This document shows, piece by piece, positions 36,601 through 46,620 of a stretch of 64,000 nt of DNA (its first letter is position 1; every line of letters starts with the position of its first letter). The position numbers were made by a program, and so were the translations under genes. The notes under the pieces were generated by a model that did not search any database, had not been told where the DNA came from, and worked only from the letters and a program-made list of their open reading frames with translations. The DNA is from Pomphorhynchus laevis (lineage: Eukaryota > Acanthocephala > Palaeacanthocephala > Echinorhynchida > Pomphorhynchidae). Where the stretch lies: positions 248,001 to 312,000 of the forward strand of contig WNNJ02002011.1 of the NCBI GenBank assembly GCA_012934845.2, written 5' to 3'.

Positions 36601-36890
36601 ACCTGAATATCGTCTTCATCATCTTCTGAATGTTTAACAACGGCTGGTTTTGTTCGTTCATCCCATTCAGTAAACAAGTCCTGCATTAACTGAGTAGAAT
36701 GATCAGTACTCTTAACACAACTGCCATGAAATTCTATGCCGCTGTCAGTTGCTGATTGTAACAGCTCTTTGACTTTTACTATTTTTTAGAAAAGGAAAAT
36801 AGTAATAAATATATGGACTGTCGATGTGGTACCTAAAACTTCGGCATATGTCATACATTTGTTTTCATCTGGACCTTTAGCTTTACAAGA
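27601..36890 (-). CDS. Coiled-coil host protein, five 3' exons (partial)
   Basis: Five phase-compatible exons: 36833-36890 (CKAKGPDENKCMTYAEVL), 36603-36778 (VKVKELLQSA...DDEDDIQ), 33132-33350 (HPVSDEMKRLIEAEKEYRRM...QHDMCEANM), 29628-29765 (NIVNLQEKRKRNY...KVKEEARQ) and 27601-27795 (INEVITDLQR...NINKLRVL stop). Donors are GTACCA, GTATGT, GTACTT and GTAAGT; each acceptor ends AG. Introns are 54 bp, then about 3.25, 3.37 and 1.83 kb. The product has at least 260 residues. The last three exons are charged, leucine-heptad-rich coiled coil; an acidic patch precedes them. The general plan and the segment KLHDFQVVKNETEQLSMQ faintly recall ciliary CCDC96/CCDC113-type proteins, but that is a guess. 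Upstream exons were not found. The introns carry transposon debris. Confidence 0.7.
28385..28985 (-). repeat. Dispersed repeat R1, partial copy in an intron
   Basis: Matches the right R1 arm: catttttgcatgaatggtca then tgcaaaaatatgtttcttg near 28877-28920, and the block ataaggattagaggtcatca near 28404, which is shared with 53990 in the opposite orientation. It lies within the last intron of the coiled-coil gene. Confidence 0.65.
30212..30475. repeat. Foldback element with ~90-bp arms
   Basis: The left arm (about 30225-30304: tatctttgttgcctttcatt ... cttcgtttccaatcact) is complementary to 30385-30465 (agtgattggaaacgaagg ... aatgaaaggcaacaaagat). Inside, ctaggtcaat (30307-30316) and attgacctag (30349-30358) form a second stem. 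No coding content. It sits in the second-last-to-third-last exon intron of the coiled-coil gene. Confidence 0.75.
30715..30885 (-). mobile_element. tRNA-derived SINE, copy 1 of a head-to-head pair
   Basis: On the minus strand: a tRNA-like head with gagttcaaatccg (B box) and ctagtggatgtaacg (A-box end), then a tail ggtcgaaacgtgaaatgtag, a hairpin GGTCTGGGT/ACCCAGACC with CTGATGAG in its loop, and gattagtagcgtactg. It is the inverted partner of copy 2, with about 45 bp of AT-rich spacer. The A box is truncated in this copy. Confidence 0.65.
30921..31115 (+). mobile_element. tRNA-derived SINE, copy 2 of a head-to-head pair
   Basis: The head contains an A-box-like cagcctagtgga (30941-30952) and a B-box-like gagttcaaatcc (30983-30994), matching RNA polymerase III promoter consensus at 10 of 12 and 10 of 11 positions. 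The body has GGTCGAAACG (31031-31040), then a 9-bp hairpin 31050-31058/31077-31085 enclosing CTGATGAG, then a GTACTGCTG end. The two copies share about 170-190 bp in opposite orientation, and their flanks (tcttattt) are symmetrical too, suggesting an inverted duplication of the whole locus. The two heads face each other across the short spacer. Confidence 0.7.
32470..32850 (-). pseudogene. LINE C-terminal relic
   Basis: The minus strand gives broken frames with IVYIVERKTLKWFGYIKRHE and, after stops, KLEHIGSRNLVVS. The block K-T-L-K-W-F-G-Y-I-K-R is the RWxGHxxR motif typical of LINE C-termini. Very decayed. It lies in an intron of the coiled-coil gene. Confidence 0.45.
34246..34770. repeat. 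Direct repeat flanking an AT tandem tract
   Basis: About 115 bp at 34246-34360 (gcatcaactagataattttt ... ccaattaatagataatattt) is repeated at 34650-34768 with few changes. Between them is a simple array of taatattttaatata units (about 34350-34570). Likely one repeat split or expanded by the AT array, or a local tandem duplication. Confidence 0.8.
34925..35200 (+). pseudogene. R2-like LINE (family C) tail fragment
   Basis: The plus strand encodes, across a frameshift, YLERMVEVELA and then LSCYGGNGKECTTLFQKI and KLRSRIGVLLAKVCSHCTRA. It aligns by eye with the C-terminal module of the copy at 58175 (YEERITEIEHA ... GIRSRLSIALARAASYCIRA). High GC relative to the surroundings marks it as transposon sequence in an intron of the coiled-coil gene. 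Confidence 0.65.
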
Positions 36891-38039
36891 CTAAAAGTAC
36901 AATTAAGAAAGATAAATATTATCAAAGTTCATCTAAAATATTAATATATATGATATTTTATCGAATATAATTATATTTTATCATTGCCCAAAAGGTGTTA
37001 AAAATGCTCTTAATATTTTAAATATAAATATAAAATATATTATTGTTAAATTGATATTTTAGGCTTAAAACTTTAGTTTTCATCAATTCAAACTTTTCAG
37101 ATCACTCAACATATATTTACGTTACATTATTTTGCAGTAAATAAATTCAAAAAATAGAACTTTATCAAAAATGAATTTTATAATTCAATGTTTTTACGAA
37201 CTGATTATTAGAATATATTATTCTAATAAATATATTCTAATAAATATAACATTTATTCTAATAAATATACAGTTCATTAGAATAAAGACTAATGCCAAAT
37301 TAACATAATTTATAATATATTTTGATATGGTTGGTAAACTTATACAGAAATAAGTCCATTGAAGAAGTAAAATTCAAATTTAAGAAAAATGTAAATTGAG
37401 CTTAGAAAATCTTGAAAATTCGAGTAGCCCACTTTATTGAGGAAACAATCTTGTACAATAGCTAAATTTGATAAATGATACTGTGGATACAGTGGATACA
37501 TTGATCATTGCCATATTATGACAATGACATTGTTGTGATTGGTGAATCTGTATCATTTAAATTTAACCGAACTATCCGGCTTTTCCGCGTGGGTTACATG
37601 TAGATTTCTTAAATGGACAAGATGGCTTATGACGTATATCGGGCTTTATTGACCCTAACTGAGAATTTTACCTTACTGACGAAAACAAACTTCTCGATTT
37701 AATATAAATAAATGCAAAAAGTCAGAATATTTTTATCTTTAAAAAGAATTTTTATATATTTTTTGGTCATAAACTGATTAAAAATAATTTTAAAAGCCAT
37801 AACTTATATGAATTTATTAATAGATAATATACTGTGTATTATACTAAATATTATTCGTCATCACAGAGGCTACATATTTGTAGATAATTATTAAATAATT
37901 AAATAATTATTATTAATAAATAATTTTTTTAATGATTATGAAAAATAAAGTGTCTGAAAAATAACAACCAATAAAAATAATAACAATGTCACAAGAAGTT
38001 GGTGAAAATTCATCAACATTTTGTAAATTCATCCTAGTC
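36891..38039. other. AT-rich non-coding DNA
   Basis: No exon was recognised, although 5' exons of the coiled-coil gene could lie here. Local imperfect tandem copies of ttctaataaatat occur at 37200-37285. Confidence 0.4.
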
Positions 38040-38765
38040 TTCACGGATGACTGGGCGGTTACGTGCAGAGCGCAACACTCGGAGGCATCTAGAAACCATC
38101 CTCGCCAGCCTGATCCCGATCTTCGAGCGCAACCTGTTCAGCTCAATTCCGTAGATAGACAAAATTTTCTTCGCTGTTATTAATACGACAATCCTACGGA
38201 GGATAATAGTACAATCTTTTCCTTCACCTCCAGAGCAAGAGAATATTGCAGGAACGAAAGAGGCCTGTTCGACTTGAGTAACACGCTTAATGTATTTCCT
38301 CCTCTTTCATAGCTCGTGGTATTAACAGCTGGCATTTGATTCCTTCAAGAGATTAGACGGAGCGTGTAAATTGTATACACAAATGTCAACGAATGTTCGC
38401 TCCGTCCTATCCCCGAAAAGAACCTCGCATGCTATATATAAACAAGCCTCTCTTTCCGTCGTCGTTGATGGATACTCGAAAGAAGTGCTAGCTGTGAGAG
38501 GAGTCAGCATTGGTTCGACCTGAACGTTGTGGCAAACTTTTGTCAACTCTGAGGCAATCATATCGCGAACGCAGTCGTGACACATTAACGGTAAGTCTCT
38601 GAGCGGGCAAGAGAGAACGTGCTGGATAGTGTTCGATAGACCGCATCGGCAGCATTTCAGGATGTCCAAGTTCTCTAGTCCATATCTTGCTAGCATGGCA
38701 TCGCAAAATTCCTCATTACTAAGCCGTGTGTGACCCAATGTGCAATCGCATACTATAATTGTCAA
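38040..38765 (-). pseudogene. R2-like LINE (family C) endonuclease and tail, decayed
   Basis: The frame at 38765-38322 gives CCRCGLSNTIQHVLSCPLRD, a C-x2-C-x7-H-x4-C zinc finger, followed by DRTERTFVDICVYNLHAPSN, the likely PD-(D/E)XK nuclease core. After a shift, 38290-38040 gives VTQVEQASFVPAIFSCSGG and GIELNRLRSKIGIRLARM, the same tail as the copies at 34925 and 58175. The RHN motif expected after the finger is MCHD here. This architecture, CCHC then nuclease, is that of RLE-type LINEs (R2, R4 and NeSL group). Confidence 0.7.
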
Positions 38766-39196
38766 AAATTCAAATATTTTGTTACTGACTATCTTTATGA
38801 CTGTATACTAGCCATTACCGCTAGCTTTTACTTAGTTTAACATTGTAATATCGTAAGAGCTCATCAAATATTTGATTAAAAGCATCAAACAATAAAACAT
38901 TTATATAAACTGAAATATAGCACGAAATAAGTGAACTCATTTCCACTAAAAAATCAAAATTTAAAATTTAAATTTTTAGTACAATCCCATTTTTGTTAAA
39001 ATATTACTTCATTAACGTATCTGTACACGCAGAAGATTAATTATATAATTAATTATATAATTAATTAGATAATTAATTATATAATTAATTATATATTAAT
39101 TATATAAATTAATTAATTTTATAACCGAATCTAATTAATTAAATTAATTAAGACCCATCCAGACTGATTGACCATATTTAATTTCTATAACTTAGA

Positions 39197-40395
39197 TCAG
39201 AAATGGGTAAGATTGATCACTTTAGGAGGCATATTTTCATCCTGCTTTGAAACGAAGCATAAATTTATAAATTTATAAAATGTAATAATTTTAATATCAA
39301 GCAAAAACAGCTTTATATAATTAACAGTTAATGTATTGTGAACTTTAACAGCGAGGTCACTATTATTAACATTTATATTACTCAAAATAAACCGCATCGA
39401 ATTTTTTAGATGTTTGTTTGTTTTCTTGTACGAATAACCGACTATTCTTAACCGCGAGATAGATGAAAATGCTCGGCATAACAGATTCGCCACGCAGGCT
39501 GACGGTTATTCATATGTGATCAAGATCATAAAATTGATGATGTTCACGTTAACATAGATTTTTAGCAAATATTACAACTGCGGATTTTATACTCAAAACA
39601 AGGTTCCATTTCAACTTTATAATATACAATTACATATGAAATTCTTGTTAAAAACTTAATTCAAAAACAATAATTTAAGTTAAATTCACAACTCTAAAAT
39701 TGATTGGGCAATGTATTTGGTTAATATAAGTTACAAATATATAAGTTACATATAACATATGAAATAACTTATGCAACACAACATTTATATAAGTTATGTC
39801 TTTATAAGTTACAAAATATTTTTATTTTATAACAATTAATTTAAAATTTTCGAATTAATTTTTTAATAATTAAATTATTTTTATTAATTGTTTAAGTACT
39901 ATTATTTGTTTTAAATACACGAGGCACAAATACACATTCCATAACTCACTCCTATTGCCAATGCTTCACAAAGCATGTGAGACAATGCTTTGTTCTCTGA
40001 TCTTCTTTTCATATAATTTTTGGATATTTCTTCAGTCTAGCAACAACTACATATTTATATAAAACTAAAATTTCGTATACCTCTTCAGAGATAACTTCAT
40101 CTATTGATTCAAGTGTATAATCTACTTGTTTACCGACAGACGATTCATTTACCTGATCAGGCAGGACGCTAAAATATAAATATTATTTTCAGTGTACGCG
40201 TTTTTCCTCAAACCGAGATTGGGTCGATAATGATTCCTTTTTAACTTTAGGAATTGAAGTATCTTCTAATGACTTTTGATGTATTATCTTATCAACAAAG
40301 CATTGAACGTATTCGATATTATCGTGAAAGGGAACATAACATTGTATTCTTTGTACATCGACCACATCAGTACTACTCCCAGCTTTGTGTTTCAT
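39197..40395 (-). CDS. Small host gene with 44-45-nt introns, unrecognised
   Basis: Exon 1 (40198-40395) begins ATG and encodes MKHKAGSSTDVVDVQRIQCY ... QSRFEEKR. Intron 1 is 45 nt (GTACAC...GATCAG). Exon 2 (40081-40152) is VNESSVGKQVDYTLESIDEV, then ISEE. Intron 2 is 44 nt (GTATAC...GCTAG). Exon 3 (39950-40036) is TEEISKNYMKRRSENKALSH, then MLCEALAIG, with a GTGAGT donor. All three are phase 0. A possible last exon at 39197-39241 (DENMPPKVINLTHF stop) also fits phase 0 but is separated by about 0.7 kb. Hydrophilic, no domain recognised. Exon 1 and its flank are duplicated at 61.6-63.2 kb. The intron lengths give a useful measure of minimal intron size here. Confidence 0.6.
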
Positions 40396-41640
40396 GGTAC
40401 TCTTTAAGGTACATTAAAATCCATTTCAAGTATTTCGTTAAGTTTATATCATACCGTAATGTAAATTATAATAATAAAGTGTATCGATTTAAAAAGAGTT
40501 GGTTTGGAGTTTATATTGAACTAATATTATGCTATTATATTACTAATTAGATAGTTACATATTGGCTATGATGTATTACGTTTAATCTGTTCGCTATGCT
40601 ATATTATGCGATGGATCAATTATTTGTATATTTGATACCAATTAATAATTTTCCATTTATCTTATTTATCAATAATAATGATCAATAAATAAAAAAATAT
40701 TTATAAAGATTATTTATTATAATCCGTCGTTCAAACAGTTTGTCGATTGTGTAAACTATCAGGCAGTTTCGATTTGGGCTGCAAATTGTGAATCGCAACG
40801 TGCTTGAATTCATGCTCATTTTCATTAGTTCAAGGATAAAAATTAAAATTGGTAAACTTGATATGAGTAATCTATTATAGTTTTGGATGTGAACAACAGT
40901 TATTCTAACATTGTTAATTTAATTATTTGAGTTGTCATTTATAAATTATTTATTATAAATCGATTGTCAACTAATCAGAAAATATTTTAAATCAAATATT
41001 CTAAAAATATTTGATTTAAAATTTAATTATTAAACAAATATATATTTTTAGTGTAAACGTTTCGATGCTTTAAATATTTTTTCTGATGATGTATCCTTTT
41101 GACGATTTTATGCCATCAACAAAATATGTTAATTGATTTTTAAAAAAGAGAATGAAATAAATTTGTTTCTTTAAAATTAGTAGAATTTTCGATAGTTGAC
41201 TGCTATTAGCATCAGGACAATAAATCTTTTTTGTTTAAAAAACACTATTGTTGAAATTATGATAAAAGCAAATTTGCCGACAAAAAAAAACTTGAAAAAA
41301 TAAAAACCAATTTGAAATAGCGAATCATTAAGCGTTGCATAATAATGGACAACAACTAAAACCTTCTAATAATAAAAAAATCCTCATTATGAGAATGAAT
41401 TACAGGAAATATTATTCAAAGAATGAACGTAACTAAAATTAACCTATTAATAAAAAATATGTTTGATAATTTCGGGATCTTTTTACATTATGACTATTTT
41501 AAACCTAGAGCCATTTAGGTGTTGCATACACGACAACAGAAATGTTTTAAAAATTGAAACATACTTAATAGAAAATCAAAAAATAACAAAAAATTAATTA
41601 TTCAAAGAATGAACGTAACTAAAACAATATTTAGAACAGA
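40128..41640 (+). repeat. Segmental duplication, copy 1
   Basis: Direct duplication with 61626-63170 at about 97-98% identity by eye. It covers exon 1 and intron 1 of the small host gene and about 1.2 kb upstream. Small differences include one 12-bp length change at intron 1 and an indel near 41579. It lacks transposon ends, so it is best called a segmental duplication. Confidence 0.85.
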
Positions 41641-42879
41641 AAGAAAAATAAAACAGATCTAAGGGTTTAAATTTTATTCTAAAATAATAAATAGCGTTTT
41701 AGATTGCTAAAACAGCGGTCTGTTATACTTAAAACGTACTTTTAGTAGGATATACGTACTAATTAAAAAGCATTTTAGTTTACTTCTAATTTATGTATAA
41801 AAATACACTATAATCTTAAATTAATATGTCGTACCATTAACTTACAATTTCAAACGAAGATATTTAAAATATGTCAAGACTTATTTAGAAATCTTAGTTT
41901 ATCAACACTGGAATTATAAAAAAATCTAATAATTTGGCGCCTTCTACAAGTAAAAAACGAATTTAGAAAAAATAAAAATTCTTATGTAAAAACATTAAAT
42001 TATTAATTATTTTCAAATTTCATATTTACAGAAAACAAGCAACTGATAAAAACTTTCAGCCATTGGTTAAAACTTAAATTTTCGATTTAAAAATATATAA
42101 TTTTTAGTAATATTAATTTTTATGATTTTATACACAACATTCTCATTTACCCTTATTTTTGCCTTTTTCTATAGACTAAGTAAAACAGATTTAGACAAAT
42201 TTACAATATTTAGCTGATAACTATCAGCATCATCAGATAAACTGAATACATAGCACAAAATAATGCGATTCTTTATAGTTATTAACGACTTTTTAATCAT
42301 ACGACAAAGGATATTACATATTATTAATAGTAATTAATAGCTGGCAGTTATTTTAAAATCAATTCCAGTAGTATGATGTGTAGCAAACATAAACATTTAT
42401 CTAAGCATATAAACAAGTTAAGTTGGCAAAAGATGATTTTTAGTTGTAGGTAATTTTTAAAAACGTTTTTAAATATTTGATAATCGTCAAGTAAGAGGAA
42501 ATTAGCATTCTCAACAACGCATTTTATTGTTGTCACGAATAATCAGTGAGTAACATTTAACAAATACTGTCAGCATAAACTATTCAATGACTATTAAATT
42601 ATTAAAAAAACTAAACTCTAAAATTTTTGAATAATTGAATTTCAGTTAATTACTAAAGACAGATTCTGATGACGCATTTGTTTATTATATTTTTATTGTC
42701 AATAAAACTAGATTAACCTGTGCTATTAACCAAGATTCGAAAGAGAGTAAATGTTCATGAATATTTTTTATTTCTTCTCGAGAGAATACTGCGTCCTAGT
42801 TTGATGCTCATTTACGATGGAGTTAATTAATCACATAATTTAAATGCTAGTCGTGGAATCCAGTAGGAGATCCACACAG
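41641..42879. other. AT-rich non-coding DNA
   Basis: No coding features. It begins right after the duplicated block. Confidence 0.45.
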
Positions 42880-43590
42880 CCCACTGTTATTTTACCTCTT
42901 GATGATGGACCTCCAAGATTACGTTCGCTTCAGCGCACCGAATGTAGTGTCAATTTGGTATGCTGACTATCTTGCATTGGTAACATTGGACAGGAACTCG
43001 GTGCAATCTACCATTATAGCTCTAGTTGGGCTGTGTCGGACAAATAAACTCGTGATAAACACATTCAAAACTAGAATTTGTTGCAACGTATTGATAACTA
43101 GGCTTTATTCTCTTCTCGGTTGTCCTCCAGAAGCCACTTATCGCGCCCATGGGCGAACGTGATAAGATCAGCTTATAGGCTTTATGTCCTTCAAAGGCGC
43201 GATCAAGTACTTTGATGTCATGTTGCTTTCTATTCTAAGTCACGGGTTTAGATGCTTTTGGTTGAATTTGACCGTGACAGATTTTAAGTCCATTGACAAG
43301 TGTTTATGGCGCTACCTAAAAAGCTTTGTAGGAGTATCTTTGTTGCAGTGCTTAGTAGATCAATACCTCCCTCGGTCAAACTTCCCATTAGATTAAGCCT
43401 TGATAAAAAAGAAGCGTATTTGGCAAGCCGACGTTTTCTCGATAACAAGATAATTAGCCTGGATCCTGATATCTTGTTAATACCTGTTTACACTCAATCT
43501 GCTTGGAGAAATCTAAGATATCAAAAGCGTTTCCTACTTTGGCGTTTATCTTTAGAAGGCTACACTCCAAGTTCTCTACGATTATAATCC
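42880..43590 (+). pseudogene. LINE family A 3' fragment
   Basis: Starts at RT block B (PHSPLLFYLLMMDL) and has YADYLALVTLD in place of YADD, so the catalytic Asp pair is damaged. It continues through GAIKYFDVMLLSILSHG, as in 4721-4999 (GALRYFKVMLLPMISYG), and FKSIDKCLWRYLK. Frames change at 43160 and 43396. It is a 5'-truncated insertion, the normal fate of LINE copies. Confidence 0.75.
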
Positions 43591-43911
43591 CATTCTGCTC
43601 ACGATCGAATCATTGTCGCTGTTCGTTTTACTCGAAAGATTGTTCAGCTTTCTTGAATGTTTTCGCCTGTCCTTTATTATCTTCGTGGTCATTGAGAAAT
43701 GTCGACAAGGTAGGGAGACCAGGGATATCACGTGTAATTTTGATTAATCTACTACATGTTTTCTGGTCATGATGAATGCATGACCCGATTTTAAAATTAC
43801 AAATTCGTCTGAAAAGTTGATACAACGGGATTTTGATATGAATTCATTGCGATTGATTTGATTTATTGTATATTTTATTTTGCCCTGATTTTTATTTTGC
43901 CTACAATTCCT

Positions 43912-44825
43912 CTAATAAAAAATATATTTATAAATTTATATTTAATGGATCTAAGTAATATATTTATATTATAAATAAAATAAAAATTATTAATTCATTG
44001 TATAAATTTTTAATTATTCATCTAATGCATGAATGCTTTTTTAATCCTGCATCAGAATAAAAAATGAAAGTAAATAAGGGGAATGATCCGTTCATCCATG
44101 TCGCAGTAATTAGTGTTTTTTTCTCTTTATTTTTTCTTGCTTACTTTACGATTTAAAGTGATGACTTGATTTTATATTTTATTGCTCGCCAAACATAGAT
44201 GGCTCGCCAAAAATAAATGCATTTATTATTAAATACGATAATTATAAATTATAAAACTTTTGATATAAACTTACGAAGAATGTAATTAATTTAAGTATAA
44301 ATTAATTACATAATTTAATAAATTATATATAATGTTTAAATTATAATAAATATTGTGTATAATAAAGGTTTCTTTTGACTTATTGACTCGCCGTTAATTT
44401 GACCCATCGACGGGTTATTTATACGAAAACTTTGCCATTCAATCAACGCATTATAAAATTGTGGAATTCGATTAACTCCGAAACAATTAACGCTCGATCG
44501 CTGAATATAATCAAATATAAATTGTTAAATGGAGAAATTTGTAGAAAATACTGAACACTGCTACTTGATTTTACTATTTTTTTAATTTATTTAATTCATA
44601 ACGTGATGCAATTTTATAGCTACGCTAGGTACGTTTTCGTAATAAAAATATATTGATAAATTTTATATTTAATAAATCTAAGTAATATATTTATATTATT
44701 AATTAAATAAATATTATAAAACTTTTGATATAAACTTACGAAGAATGTAATTAATTTAAGTATAAATTAATTACATAATTTAATAAATTATATATAATGT
44801 TTAAATTATAATAAATATTTTATAT
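43912..44825. repeat. AT-rich direct repeats about 465 bp apart
   Basis: A block at 44251-44360 (ataaaacttttgatataaac then ttacgaagaatg) recurs at 44716-44825. An adjacent block at about 43912-43985 (tatttaatggatctaagtaa) recurs at about 44637-44700. Order and orientation are the same. Between them, 44370-44570 is unique to the first. Confidence 0.8.
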
Positions 44826-45121
44826 GATAAAAGTTTCTTTTGAATTGCTGAGAGTTAAAACATTATACAATAATTGAAATGTGAATTAAACGTATTTAGC
44901 ATATTTTTATATTTACACTTGAATATACTCTTGAAACGTTTTCGAAATGTTTGATCATTTTGGAGTCATTTTTTACCATTTGTATTTAAAATAAGCATTA
45001 AGTAATTCAATGTATACATTTCAAATCCTGTTAAAAGTGTAATGAAGTAAACCACAATGCGTAATATCTTCCTTTGTAAAATTAGCAATAAATTCATTGA
45101 TTTTTATTTAGATAACCTAAA

Positions 45122-45275
45122 GTTTTAAATATAATCTAATATATACTAATATATATTATTGGTATAATATATATTACATATTTATAATATATATTATATA
45201 TTTATAATATATATAATATATTTATAATATATATTATATATTTATAATATATATTATAAATATATATTATATATA
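45122..45275. repeat. 20-bp AT tandem repeat, at least four units
   Basis: Units tttataatatatattatata at 45181-45200, 45201-45220, 45221-45240 and 45241-45260, with one or two substitutions, flanked by degenerate copies. AT-only minisatellite able to form cruciforms. Confidence 0.9.
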
Positions 45276-45299
45276 TTTGGTAAGGTAAAATTCTTACAA

Positions 45300-46300
45300 A
45301 TTTTTCTCTGAAATAGAATTTATCACTGAAAAAATAAGTAACTTCTTTTATCACAAATCTATATAATTTAATAAATCTTATTATTAAAATCAATAAATTT
45401 ATATCAATATATTTATTAATTCATAAAAATCAATAAATAATAAAAATCATATTTTAATATTGTGCTAAATATAATACATTAAGAAATAATATAATATGTG
45501 AGATTACAAAAATATCTTTGAACTTATAATCGTTTGCTCAGGGCTTACAATCCTATTAGTTTAATCGATTAAGAGTGAGAGATTGCGGTCAACTTCGGCT
45601 ACAGACATCTGCGACAAATACCTTTCAAGAAAATACACGAAGTATGGATTGATTGTTTAAGTTGCAAACATAACATGTACAATTCGGCCATATGTCATGA
45701 AATGCCGAATACAATGGACAGTGCATGGCAATTTCCATGCAAGTACGCTCTTAAAATTTAGATACGTTTCGGGTAGCAGGAATTTCGCTAGTCATCCTAT
45801 TTAAAGTTGAATTCAAGCACAATTCCGGGTTGAGTTTAATAAACTTTTAGTGTATATTTAAGATGTGTGCTTCCAACGTCTTAGTTAACGGTATACATAA
45901 TTTGTTTCTTATACGGACAAAACATATTTTTTAAATTTGCAAACGTGTAGGATACCATTGATGGCCATTTTAGCGCCACTCCAATTACCATTTAAAAATA
46001 CTTAGAATGACAGCGATTAAAGTAAAACTAGATTTGTAGAAATCAAATTCGACCATAATGTGGTCATACCATACGAAACTGTTGCTCAGCATAACCTCAA
46101 AAATAAGGAATTATAAAAATAATAATTTAATAATAATTTAATGAATATCAATATCAATTTATAAGTATAATGCGATATTTGAAACATTAAGAATATAAGA
46201 AAGAATTTTGATACCACTTTTTAATTAACACGAACAGAAAAGTATAAACCTGCATGCTTGTCTTCAACCTTCATCGGAAAGCTTAACCCGGAATGCGTCC
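45300..46300. other. Non-coding, unique sequence
   Basis: No coding or repeat assignment. GC rises around 45560-46000 without an open frame. Confidence 0.35.
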
Positions 46301-46378
46301 GCCACATACGCCTAACCTCCAATGAGGCGTTTCGACCTTAGTCTACTCATCACTACAGAATGGTTTCATCAGTGTGGC
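46301..46378 (-). ncRNA. Type I hammerhead ribozyme candidate
   Basis: On the minus strand in order: GCCACA (46378-46373), CUGAUGA (46372-46366), stem II region with ACC (46364-46362) pairing to GGU (46337-46335), GAAA (46333-46330), stem III ACGCCU (46330-46325) pairing with AGGCGU (46313-46308), A at 46307, cleavage site, then UGUGGC (46306-46301). Stem I (GCCACA/UGUGGC) and stem III are perfect 6-bp helices, and every core base (C3 to A9, G12 to A14, the 15.1-16.1 A-U pair, H17=A) is present. Stem II is weak, with a mismatch at 10.1/11.1 and a long loop. Self-cleaving motifs of this kind occur in Penelope-like elements and animal retrozymes. Confidence 0.65.
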
Positions 46379-46396
46379 CCTGTAGCTACACAACTT

Positions 46397-46620
46397 CGAC
46401 AGTAGTTGATCCGTAGTAAATCTCTTAAAGAAAATCGCAAAGCACTCCCTCCTCCGTCGGTTATCAGTCATACGTCTGGTACGATTTGCAATAATAGTCC
46501 TACGTACTTCGAAGGAGCGAGTACTTAATCCTTAGTAAACCTCTGAAAAATACTCACTAAGCGCATGCTCCTCCACCGGTAACCAGCCTTACATCTAGTA
46601 TGGTTTGCGTAATTTCATTA
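46397..46620. repeat. ~120-bp tandem repeat next to the hammerhead
   Basis: The stretch ttgatccgtagtaaatctct ... tctggtacgatttgcaata (about 46405-46497) recurs as cttaatccttagtaaacctc ... tctagtatggtttgcgtaat (about 46526-46615), about 75% identical. Together with the ribozyme candidate on its left, this resembles a short retroelement remnant in tandem. Confidence 0.6.

Noticed and set aside
39242-39493. Minus frame beginning MANLLCRAFSSISRLRIVG, like a mitochondrial presequence
   Set aside because: No continuation with compatible splice phases was found; only its last 14 codons fit as a possible exon of the neighbouring gene.
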